DNA of 33,362 bases from contig JAEMRT010000005.1 of NCBI GenBank assembly GCA_016463225.1, positions 1-33,362 of the forward strand, read 5' to 3'. Under the pieces are notes generated by a model, which did not search any database, had not been told where the DNA came from, and was given only the letters and a program-made list of their open reading frames with translations. A program made the translations under genes and the position numbers. How positions within the stretch are numbered: position 1 is the stretch's first letter; every line of letters starts with the position of its first letter. Positions 8,916 to 16,516 of this stretch are shown one piece after another. The stretch comes from Sphingopyxis sp. (lineage in GTDB: Bacteria; Pseudomonadota; Alphaproteobacteria; Sphingomonadales; Sphingomonadaceae).

Positions 8916-9020
8916 TCACGTTTCGGGGGGCTTGCGCTGCCGAATGGCGGCCGCGAGCGTGGCGCTAGCCAGAATGATCTGCGCCAGCGCATGCAAAAAT
9001 TCGGTATCCAATAGGATCAT
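8916..9020 (-). CDS. Possible 34-aa hydrophobic small protein
   Basis: A short frame of 34 codons starting at ATG 9020, with a strong GGAGG Shine-Dalgarno at 5 nt spacing. The peptide starts MILLDTEFLHALAQ, continues as a largely hydrophobic helix (IILASATLAAA) and ends in a charged tail (IRQRKPPET), so a single membrane helix is plausible. A second in-frame ATG at 9032 is less well placed. The gene ends 38 nt before the start of the STAND gene and lies just after a cluster of palindromic half-sites, so it may be the first gene of that transcript. No family recognised; it could be a leader peptide or an antitoxin-like partner. Existence is moderately supported. Confidence 0.42.
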   Translation of the reverse strand: MILLDTEFLHALAQIILASATLAAAIRQRKPPET

Positions 9021-9067
9021 CACATCCTCCATCGTTTCGAACTGGAGGGTAAAAGCATGGATTTCGT

Positions 9068-9111
9068 CACAAATGCCTTGGCTTTTGTGTCACAAAAGCC
9101 TGGCTATTGTG
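9068..9111. repeat. Four alternating inverted 10-bp half-sites
   Basis: Four 10-bp elements lie almost back to back: CACAAATGCC (9068-9077), GGCTTTTGTG (9080-9089), CACAAAAGCC (9091-9100) and GGCTATTGTG (9102-9111). Elements 2 and 3 form a perfect palindrome around one base; the outer two differ by single bases. The cluster lies between the unknown gene and the small ORF/STAND genes. It could be a tandem operator for a repressor, or a compact pair of hairpins ending the upstream transcript. Confidence 0.7.
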
Positions 9112-9277
9112 ATGCCTCGTCGCCGAGTGCCTGCGCGCGCTTCAGTTGCGAAACGAAATTGCGGATACGCTCTGCGCTCGGCGGATGCAGCGCATGCATT
9201 CGCGACAGCTTCCTCGAATATTCCGCGATGTTCGGACCGATGCGATCGGCGGCCACGTCGGCGCGCACCTGCGCGAT
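9104..9277 (-). other. Coding-like 57-codon extension after an amber codon
   Basis: Directly after the TAG at 9278-9280 that ends the unknown gene, the same frame stays open for 57 codons to a second TAG (9104-9106). The codons keep the high third-position GC of real genes here and encode a plausible helical tail (DRIGPNIAEYSRKLSRMHAL, AERIRNFVSQLKRAQALGDE). This suggests the gene once ran through, with the amber being a nonsense change, a sequencing error or a read-through site. Confidence 0.5.
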
Positions 9278-10177
9278 CTAGGCCTTTTCGCGTTTTGAAC
9301 GCGCACGCTCCTGTTGCTGCGCGAACTGCGTCCGGCCCGCGCGCAAAAATTCCTCATTCTCGCGCCAAATCTCCCACTCGCGCGTGACCGCGCCAAGTTG
9401 CATTGCGAGCTGCACGGCGGCGTCGGGATACGCGGCTATCGCCTCGCACAATCGCACGACCCGAAACGCATAGGCTGCGTCCGTCTCCGGCCCCTCGAAC
9501 TCCGCAACTTCCTCGGGCGAATAGAAGTCCCATTCTCCGGCATCGAAGGGCTGGGCGCCGGGCGGTTGGGGCGTCTCGGGGAAGATGACCGATCCATCGT
9601 CATCGACGTCAATCGAAACTCGGGAAATGGATTCGTCGAAGAATTTCGCCGCCGCGTCGCCGCCTTCGGCCAGTTCGGCCGGCAGCCGCATCTGATTTGC
9701 GAATTCGAGGAGGTCCGCCTCGCCGGCATCGTCGCCCAGAATCTCGCGCGCGGTCTGGAGCGCTTCGTTCAGGTCGAAGTTCTGGGCCTCGGCGACGAGA
9801 TTGTCGATATTGGCTTGCCGCCACAGTGCTTCGCTTTGCGCGAGGATATCGCGTGCCAAAGTCTCGAGAAGCTCGATGGGCAGGGAGCTGAAGCGCAGTG
9901 GCATCGGCCGCGTAATGGTCCACTGCTCGATGGGTTTCGCTTTACCCTTCGCTGTGGCCTTCTTCTTGATCGTCAGGACGCGCCGATCGAAATAGCGCGG
10001 TCCAAGCGCGCTGGTTTCGTCGCCGAGCAGCACGACCTGGGGTTCCGATATCTCGGCTTCGATCAGATCCTTGCTGATCGCGTCTTCGACCGAGTGCCAC
10101 CAGCTCGTCTGAAATGCCAACGCGGCGTCGAGTGCCCGCTCGAACGCATTCCTGGGTGATCCCTTGTTTGCCGCCAC
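9278..10177 (-). CDS. Hypothetical protein, possible truncated form, in the defence cluster
   Basis: A 299-residue soluble protein with no family I recognise. It starts with GTG one base after the stop of the upstream DUF4238 gene, with AAGGA for ribosome binding, so it is the second gene of that operon. Visible features are an N-terminal helical region (NAFERALDAALAFQTSWW), a basic patch (LTIKKKATAKGKAKP), an acidic middle rich in Asp/Glu (residues about 145-215) and a C-terminal charged helix (QFAQQQERARSKREKA). No membrane segment or catalytic motif was seen. The annotated TAG stop is followed by a further 57 coding-like codons, so the protein may be a truncated version of a 357-residue one. 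Function unknown; context suggests defence. Confidence 0.75.
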   Translation of the reverse strand: MAANKGSPRNAFERALDAALAFQTSWWHSVEDAISKDLIEAEISEPQVVLLGDETSALGPRYFDRRVLTIKKKATAKGKAKPIEQWTITRPMPLRFSSLPIELLETLARDILAQSEALWRQANIDNLVAEAQNFDLNEALQTAREILGDDAGEADLLEFANQMRLPAELAEGGDAAAKFFDESISRVSIDVDDDGSVIFPETPQPPGAQPFDAGEWDFYSPEEVAEFEGPETDAAYAFRVVRLCEAIAAYPDAAVQLAMQLGAVTREWEIWRENEEFLRAGRTQFAQQQERARSKREKA

Positions 10178-10178
10178 T

Positions 10179-11342
10179 CTAAGTCCTTATAGCCCGAGCC
10201 TGCCGCGTCCGGAAAGTCCGGGCACCCGGCGGAACCAGCGTGCGCCGCGAAAACTCGACGAAGCTCAACGCCTCATTCTCTACCATTTCCGCAAGCCCGA
10301 GCACATAGTCATACCATTCGGGCAACCGTAGCGGCGGATGGTCATCGCCGCGCCATTCGGCCGGTTTGGTAAGCCTCGTCCTGACGAACGGGAGATCCAA
10401 TGCGACGCCGGACGGCTGTCGCCCGACGCCGATCCGCACACGTATCTCGCCGCTCTCGTTTTCGATGACCTTGTCTGTGAGCAACAGCCGCTCGGATTTG
10501 CGGCGCTCTCGCCAATGGTCTGACCGGTGGTGAAGCTCGCTTTCGTCCGTGGCAGGCGAAATATAAAGCGTCTTGTAAGCAGCCTCCCATTGCAGATCGT
10601 TGATCAGTGACGCGGTGTCCGGATTGACGAGACGTACAATCTTGCTTGCCGGCCTCCCGACCTCATAGGCTGTGTCATCATAAAAGAGGATCGCGCGCCA
10701 TGGCCCGATCGGCATCAGGATCTGGAGGCCGACGTTGCCATATCCCTCGGCCGGCGCGCCGGTGCCGCGATACAGGCGATTATGAAGGACGATGGGGGCA
10801 TCGGAAATGTAGAAGGCCCGCCCGCTGACATTCTTGATCAGCTTCGCCTTCAGGTCGTGAAGGATCGGCGTGCCCAAATGGGCGGCGAGCACAGCCTCGG
10901 CTACCACTTCGGTCCTCTTGAAACGGACCAGGTCGAGATTGTCGATCATCTCCCGATCTTTAAGCTCATATCTCAGCATGGCTTTCATATAGCGGTCGTT
11001 TCGTTCGTCCAGGTCCGCGGCGGCCGCCTGCGTGCGCTCCCGTTGGAGGGCGACAAAGCGCAGCAGCACATAATAGGCGCTGCTGCGCGGCGGCGGTAAG
11101 CGATCATATTTCAGAATGTCCGCGAGCAGTCTTGCAGCTCCGCCTTCGAGATGCGCGAGGCCGCGCTCGACCTCGCCGTCGCGATCATAAAACCACGGTT
11201 TGGATGCCTGGTCCCTGATGCTCGCTACGCGCACAAAATGACCCGATGCGAGATTGAATACGCCGATCGACGCGCCGTCGGCGTTACCGAACAGCCGCAG
11301 ATACATTTTTGGGATGAAATGCTGGTTCTTGTTCCTGGGCAT
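10179..11342 (-). CDS. DUF4238 domain-containing protein
   Basis: A 387-residue protein beginning MPRNKNQHFIPKMYLRLF, the hallmark N-terminus of DUF4238 (the conserved NQHFIP/YL pattern). Further family-like segments are PWFYDRDGEVERGLAHLEG, VLLRFVALQRERTQ, FYISDAPIVLHN and LQILMPIGPWRAILFYDD. The biochemical role of DUF4238 is not established; members are frequent in accessory and defence regions. The start at 11342 is chosen because the family motif begins there; the upstream frame is Arg-rich non-coding sequence. The next gene starts 1 nt after the stop, so the two are co-transcribed. The 390 bp upstream separate it from the divergent nuclease-like gene and should hold both promoters. Confidence 0.82.
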   Translation of the reverse strand: MPRNKNQHFIPKMYLRLFGNADGASIGVFNLASGHFVRVASIRDQASKPWFYDRDGEVERGLAHLEGGAARLLADILKYDRLPPPRSSAYYVLLRFVALQRERTQAAAADLDERNDRYMKAMLRYELKDREMIDNLDLVRFKRTEVVAEAVLAAHLGTPILHDLKAKLIKNVSGRAFYISDAPIVLHNRLYRGTGAPAEGYGNVGLQILMPIGPWRAILFYDDTAYEVGRPASKIVRLVNPDTASLINDLQWEAAYKTLYISPATDESELHHRSDHWRERRKSERLLLTDKVIENESGEIRVRIGVGRQPSGVALDLPFVRTRLTKPAEWRGDDHPPLRLPEWYDYVLGLAEMVENEALSFVEFSRRTLVPPGARTFRTRQARAIRT

Positions 11343-11734
11343 GGTTCTCGTGGTAATCGGCCCGCGGCGGCGGGGCGAGTATAAAACGCCGCCGAAAGCG
11401 CGTATCGAACACTCGGCTGAACCTCGTGCGCGCGGCGCAACTATTCGGGACGATCTCACGGTGAGGGTACGGAAGCCCGCTGTTGTGTGGCCGGAGGATT
11501 TGCAAGTGGTGCGCCTGATGTTCCGGAAAAACATGATCGCGACTATTGGCCATCAACCCGGATCAATCGGGCGATTGGCACAAGCCCTGGTAGCCGATAG
11601 GCAAGGGCGATGATTTTAGAGACGATCTTGCCTGCGGCACATGATGCCATGTTTTCGGGGCTCGGCGACGACATTGCGTCGGCATGCGATAGACTAGTCA
11701 CGCGAACGGAAATGGTCATCGCGGGAACGGCGCG
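11343..11734. promoter_or_regulatory. Divergent intergenic region
   Basis: About 390 bp between the minus-strand DUF4238 gene and the plus-strand nuclease-like gene. No convincing ORF was found on either strand; short frames here are Arg-rich and lack ribosome-binding sites. It must contain the promoters of the two divergent defence clusters, but I could not pick clear -35/-10 pairs by eye. Confidence 0.45.
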
Positions 11735-14044
11735 ATGAGCACCACGACATTCCATCTTCGCTACCGTCCCCTCAGGATAGGCTGGTGCATCGAGCCGGGC
11801 GATCTCGAGGGGTTTCGGAAAGCGGTGCGCTGGAGCTTCACTCTATGGGGCGGACGCTTCAATCCTATCATCCCGATCGGTGATCCGGATTTTGCTGCGC
11901 AAATGATCCACCTGTTTCGCGTCGACTCTCTCTTCGCACCGACAGCCTCGCCCGCAGTCACTGCCTTTATCGAAACACAGAGCCATATCCCGAGATTCGA
12001 TTTTGGGGGTCCGCTGGTAATGGAACGTGGACATCTCGGCAAAGCATCGACCGTCGCGGACCTGATGCATCCGATCGGACGTCTTTATCAGGAAAACTAT
12101 CGTAATAATCCTCAGGCCGAGCCGTCGATCCGGCTTCATACCTGGGCGGACGATGATCCGCTGGCGGATGTGTTCCTGACGAACTTGGGCGGCCTGCCTC
12201 CCGTCAACGAGATCGCCGAGGATTATCCTAGCCTGATGCAGATGCATTTGCGCGCCGAGCGGGTCGCAATTGGCGGTGGGATCCCGCCGACGCTCCCACC
12301 GGCCTCGATGCTGTCGTTGTCGGCCTTCAACCGGCTCTACATCGAGCGCCACTATGTCGTGGAGAACAACTGGACATATCCCGGTTTCTATATCGGAGAT
12401 GTCGCGAGTTTCGAGGATCTCGTCACCTTCTGGAACCTCAAGGCCACCGACATTCCGCTGGTCTTTTACGATCCGGTGCATGCCGAAAGGCTCGAACAAT
12501 GGAAGAACGATTGGCAAGGTCGGCTTCCTGCATTCGAGAACCCCCGCCGACCGCATGAGCGCGCTGCGCTTTGGCATCGTGAGGAGTTCGAGATCGGGGA
12601 TCCGGCGATATTCGGCCCCGACATCTTTAAATGTACCGTCGGGCCGCAGACCTGGAATGGCCTGAATGTTCGCGCTCCCTATATGATGTTCGGCAAGGCG
12701 ACGAGCCTCGCATCGATCGACAAGACGGTCGAGCCGCCTGCCATAACTATCCCGGTACCCGACAATCCGCTCGCTGCGGCCGAACCCTATCATGCACAGA
12801 AGTTCGTAATTTCGGTCGATGCCGGTATCGGTCTTTCCTATGACGAACGCTATACGCTCAGCCTTCCTTATCTCCCCGCGCTGAACGAATTCTACGGGCG
12901 CAATGTGAATTGGCGCTGGAACCACGCGCGCGCGGAGCCCGGTTCCCTTGGGGTGATTTCGGACGCCGCAACGAAATATCTCACGCTTCGTCCTGTCAGC
13001 TCGATCTCGCTTGTCGAGGCGATATTTCGATCGGTCGGGATTGCAGCAGAGCCGAGTGCGGCAGGACTCCTCGGCAGCCGCCTCGTTCGCCAGATGGGCG
13101 GCATCGACAGTTGCCGCGTGTTTCGGATAGGGGGCGTCCGCGAGCTGATCGAGCGTTACGCGCCCGATCAGAGCTTCACACGCAGCGAGGCAAAGCGGCT
13201 GATCTTCGCCGAGGGCAAGCCATATGCGCTCGGCAATTATCAAGGTCTCTACATCGAACAGCGCGGATCGCGCGAGGCGCTCACCAATGATGCCATTTTC
13301 GCGCATCTCCTTCGTCACGAAATCTTTCGTCCCGGACTGAAGCTCGCATGCCCGAGCTGCAAGCTCGATTTCTGGCGATCGATTGACGATGTCCGCACGC
13401 GCAACGAGTGCGAATATTGCGGTCATGTCTTCAACCTGGGGCCGCAGCTTCGGGATCGCGACTGGGCTTTTCGGCGCTCGGGGCTGTTTGGACGCCGCGA
13501 CAATCAGGAAGGCGCCATTCCGGTAACGCTTGCGCTCCAGCAGCTGACGAAGATGCACGACCTCAGGCCAAACATCGTAACCATGGCGATGTCATTGCGC
13601 CCCGACGGTGCCGACATCGCCGCCTGTGAGAGCGATTTCATCCTGCTGGCGCCGAGTGAACGTGGCGGCCCGATCCAGATCCTCATCGGTGAATGCAAAA
13701 CCCGTCAGCCGATTAGCGAGCAGGATGTCGCCAATCTTCGGCGGGTCGCCGATGCGTTTCCGAAGGACAGCTTCGATGTCTATATCGTCTTCGCGAAGCT
13801 CGCCGACTTCGGCGTGGAGGAAGTTCAACATATCAGTTCATTGAACGACGAATTCCGGAGGCGGGCTATCATGCTGAGCGCGCGCGAGCTCGAACCCTGG
13901 TTCATTTATGAGCGCGCGGAGAAGATCTTCGATATAATCAAGCACGCCGTAACGTTCAGAGAAATGGCAGATAACACGCATGATATCTTCATAGAGCCGC
14001 GGCTGTTAGAGCTCGATCCGGATCAACCTGCTGCGGGCGCGTAA
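11735..14044 (+). CDS. Zinc-ribbon plus restriction-endonuclease-like protein (uncharacterised)
   Basis: A 769-residue protein. Residues 1-520 have no domain I can name; a striking WGGRFNPIIPIGD stretch lies at about 38-50. Next is a zinc ribbon: CPSC at 539-542 and CEYC at 559-562. The last 150 residues look like a PD-(D/E)XK nuclease core: ESD at 632-634 in a strand (CESDFILLA), then a strand with E653-C-K655 (ILIGECKTR) followed by a helix (ISEQDVANLRRVADAF). Together these suggest a nucleic-acid-cleaving effector, with the N-terminal part as sensor or scaffold. It is the first gene of a plus-strand run with the PIN-like and HEPN genes. The ATG at 11735 follows a weak GGGA. Confidence 0.68.
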   Translation: MSTTTFHLRYRPLRIGWCIEPGDLEGFRKAVRWSFTLWGGRFNPIIPIGDPDFAAQMIHLFRVDSLFAPTASPAVTAFIETQSHIPRFDFGGPLVMERGHLGKASTVADLMHPIGRLYQENYRNNPQAEPSIRLHTWADDDPLADVFLTNLGGLPPVNEIAEDYPSLMQMHLRAERVAIGGGIPPTLPPASMLSLSAFNRLYIERHYVVENNWTYPGFYIGDVASFEDLVTFWNLKATDIPLVFYDPVHAERLEQWKNDWQGRLPAFENPRRPHERAALWHREEFEIGDPAIFGPDIFKCTVGPQTWNGLNVRAPYMMFGKATSLASIDKTVEPPAITIPVPDNPLAAAEPYHAQKFVISVDAGIGLSYDERYTLSLPYLPALNEFYGRNVNWRWNHARAEPGSLGVISDAATKYLTLRPVSSISLVEAIFRSVGIAAEPSAAGLLGSRLVRQMGGIDSCRVFRIGGVRELIERYAPDQSFTRSEAKRLIFAEGKPYALGNYQGLYIEQRGSREALTNDAIFAHLLRHEIFRPGLKLACPSCKLDFWRSIDDVRTRNECEYCGHVFNLGPQLRDRDWAFRRSGLFGRRDNQEGAIPVTLALQQLTKMHDLRPNIVTMAMSLRPDGADIAACESDFILLAPSERGGPIQILIGECKTRQPISEQDVANLRRVADAFPKDSFDVYIVFAKLADFGVEEVQHISSLNDEFRRRAIMLSARELEPWFIYERAEKIFDIIKHAVTFREMADNTHDIFIEPRLLELDPDQPAAGA

Positions 14045-14112
14045 CAACAAGAGGCGAGCGGGCGCTTTCGCGATTTCCGGCGCGAGTGGAACTGCTCGAG
14101 ATATGGTTCATC

Positions 14113-14970
14113 ATGAATCTAGTGATCGACAGCAATCGCCTGCGAAGCGACGAACTCCGGTACTTTCTCGCTGGAGCGCCGAGTCATCGCGCTGTGCTCA
14201 CCGACTATGCGTCGATGGAGGCCTATAAGGTCAATCCGCTCATCACTATCCAGAAATCGATGGCAGTCCTTGCCGAGTTCCCGGCGCAGGTTTTAGTCCT
14301 AAGGGGCACGGGACGCATTGCGCGGCTCGATCCTCGACAATCCGACTTTGTCGAGGCGATGATCTGGCCGGAATATACGCAGATGTTCCCGCTCCACGCC
14401 GCGTCGATCCCGTTTATCGGTCTCGACGACGCCCATATGGTCTCAAACGCGTTGATGCTCCACGTCAGGGCCAATGAACTTCTGGCGTTACAGTCTCCAG
14501 AGATTTTTCGCGAATTCCACGAGATTTTCGGCGCGGCCTATTCCAAAGAGGCTCTTCGAGACCTGCGCAAGGGAGAGCGCTCGCCTGACATTTTATGGGC
14601 TATGGTCGACATAGCCGTGACGGGCGCCGCGCATCTCCTCGACGCTCCGGATCGCTACCAGACGTACGACTGGCTCGACGTCCTGAACGATTTTGGCGTG
14701 CGCAACATTCTGGCACGTCTGCTCCTGACCGAAAAATGGCTTCTCGATGGCCGGCCGAAGCTCACCGACGAACGACTCCTCAACGATCAGGTAGATTCCT
14801 TCTTCGTGACCTACGGAACCTATTTCAACGGCCTGATGTCGGGCGACCTTGGCGCCAATCGGCTCTATAGCGAGTTGCGCGCTCTGCTTTTGCGATTTGC
14901 CCAAGAGCCGGACAGGGGCTTGATCCTGCCCGACCCATATAAATTGCGCGCGCGTCGTTCGGGCGACTAA
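14113..14970 (+). CDS. Uncharacterised protein with PIN-like N-terminus
   Basis: A 285-residue protein starting MNLVIDSNRLRS, which resembles the first strand of PIN-domain nucleases with the invariant Asp at position 6 and Asn at 8. A Glu at position 36 (YASMEAYK) sits where PIN domains carry their second acidic residue. The later acidic positions are not clearly recognisable, so the assignment is tentative. The C-terminal half is helical (DILWAMVDIAVTGAAHLLD, FGVRNILARLLLTEKW). A GTG at 14086 would add nine residues, but the ATG at 14113 gives the PIN-like N-terminus. It starts 68 nt after the nuclease-like gene and ends 47 nt before the HEPN gene, consistent with one operon. Confidence 0.6.
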   Translation: MNLVIDSNRLRSDELRYFLAGAPSHRAVLTDYASMEAYKVNPLITIQKSMAVLAEFPAQVLVLRGTGRIARLDPRQSDFVEAMIWPEYTQMFPLHAASIPFIGLDDAHMVSNALMLHVRANELLALQSPEIFREFHEIFGAAYSKEALRDLRKGERSPDILWAMVDIAVTGAAHLLDAPDRYQTYDWLDVLNDFGVRNILARLLLTEKWLLDGRPKLTDERLLNDQVDSFFVTYGTYFNGLMSGDLGANRLYSELRALLLRFAQEPDRGLILPDPYKLRARRSGD

Positions 14971-15017
14971 GTCTTCCCGTTGCTGCAATGGTTGGCTTCA
15001 TTATTCGAGAGCTTTCA

Positions 15018-16454
15018 ATGCCTTCTTCCAAAACCAAGATCCTTGACGATATCGCTTTCATCTTCTCCGAACGCGCGCGGATGATGCGGATGGAGCAAGA
15101 GTGGTACTCCACGAAAATTTGCCCTGACGAGCTGAAGAACGCTTTCCTGTGGGAAATTCCGCACCCGACCGACAATTCCAACAAGCTCATCGTCGGCCGA
15201 GAAGCCATCAAGCGGCTGGAGGCACTGGCGGCTATCGCGCTTCAGCGCGCGGGGATCGATCGTCAAATCGAACTTGCCACGATCATGATGCCGCTCGGCA
15301 AAATCCTGCTTCGCAAATTCTCACTCGAAAAGCGGCCGCTCGACACGAAGAATGCCGACCGGGCGTTGTCAGAGGTTGCAAAACTAGCGACCCGTTCGAT
15401 CAAGCCGCGGACCCATTATCTTCCCTGTCATCTAATGCATGTTGAGGAACCTTCCGAATTCACGATCGGACCCGTGCGGTTCATGAGTCAAAAGACCTTC
15501 CGCTCGCATGTCGCGGCGAAGATCTGGCCAAATCGCAGCATTCATCGCGGTGACAATTGGCTCCGCCGTCAATGCGCGCAATATTATGGCAACTTCCGCT
15601 GGATTGCGGAGGTCACCATTGACAGCTGTGACGAGCAAACCTCGGAGCGGGTCGCGACCGCAGCGGTCACTTCGGCGCTCGATTGCCTCCACATATTGTT
15701 CAGCGCAAGCCACTCCTCGCGCATGACTGTTGGTGGACCAGCCGTAAATCACAGCCGCACCGCGAGTATGCAACTCGTGGACTCGGCACTAAATTTCTCG
15801 ACATCGATCGGCTCGCTCGGCGAAGTCGCCTTTCCCGACGACTGGGCGTCTTCATTCGATCGGCCGGAAGATCGTTTACTACTACAATTGTTCGGCATCG
15901 CTCTCGAGTCGGCCGTTGACCCGCGGCTTGACCGACCCATGAGCGAGCGTTTTCTCGATGCGGCGCAGTGGTACGGCGAGGCCGTGCGCGAAACATCGCG
16001 CGCCGCAAAGGTGATCAAATATGTCACAGCTCTCGAGCGATTGGTCATGACTGACGAGAAGGACGATATCACGGCCCAGGTTGCGACACGCGTGTCGTCG
16101 ATCTGCTTCGATCCGCACGAGCCTGGGAACCGCGAGCAACTTCGGAAGGAGGCCGAGCGCGCCTATTCGCTCCGATCGAAGCTCGCGCACGGATCGCTCT
16201 CGCCCAAGTCGGATCAAGTCTTCGAAGGCGTGAGACTCGGCGCCAAGCTCTGCGAACTTGCCCTTATGAATGCAATCGCAGCTTTTGAACCTGCCGGGCT
16301 GCGGGCCGAAAAGCTCACGCGATCGAACGTCGTCGACTTCTTTCATGGTGTAGTAGCCTATGCCGATCGCGTGGAAGCCGCCGGAAATTCTGATCTTCGC
16401 GTCGAGCGCGGCGGCGGCACAGACGAAAATGCCGGTTCGATCGCATCGACGTAG
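15018..16454 (+). CDS. ApeA-like HEPN-domain protein
   Basis: A 478-residue protein whose C-terminal third matches the Apea-like HEPN pattern: KVIKYVTALERLVM, then AYSLRSKLAHGSLS containing R-x4-H (R386 and H391), the RNase motif of HEPN domains. The N-terminal 340 residues have no recognised domain. HEPN proteins of this type cut RNA in toxin-antitoxin and abortive-infection systems. The start at 15018 has GAGAG at 6 nt spacing; an ATG 30 nt upstream lacks a ribosome-binding site. Third gene of the plus-strand cluster and convergent with apeA, whose stop lies 62 bp away. The HEPN call is good; the substrate and any partners are unknown. Confidence 0.72.
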   Translation: MPSSKTKILDDIAFIFSERARMMRMEQEWYSTKICPDELKNAFLWEIPHPTDNSNKLIVGREAIKRLEALAAIALQRAGIDRQIELATIMMPLGKILLRKFSLEKRPLDTKNADRALSEVAKLATRSIKPRTHYLPCHLMHVEEPSEFTIGPVRFMSQKTFRSHVAAKIWPNRSIHRGDNWLRRQCAQYYGNFRWIAEVTIDSCDEQTSERVATAAVTSALDCLHILFSASHSSRMTVGGPAVNHSRTASMQLVDSALNFSTSIGSLGEVAFPDDWASSFDRPEDRLLLQLFGIALESAVDPRLDRPMSERFLDAAQWYGEAVRETSRAAKVIKYVTALERLVMTDEKDDITAQVATRVSSICFDPHEPGNREQLRKEAERAYSLRSKLAHGSLSPKSDQVFEGVRLGAKLCELALMNAIAAFEPAGLRAEKLTRSNVVDFFHGVVAYADRVEAAGNSDLRVERGGGTDENAGSIAST

Positions 16455-16516
16455 CAGCGGAGGTTAGTGCGCGGCTCCGCGTCACAGTGCTTCTTCTCGG
16501 TCACCGCGGCGTGAAG

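Noticed and set aside
9314..10159. 281-codon open frame on the plus strand
   Set aside because: It is antisense to the 299-residue unknown gene, which has operon spacing and a ribosome-binding site; the plus frame has neither.
11543..11755. 70-codon frame in the divergent region (minus strand)
   Set aside because: It overlaps the start of the nuclease-like gene, has no good ribosome-binding site and reads as low-information sequence; a small gene cannot be fully excluded.
11843..13558. 571-codon open frame on the minus strand
   Set aside because: It is antisense to the zinc-ribbon nuclease-like gene and lacks recognisable protein motifs; long shadow frames are expected in high-GC DNA.
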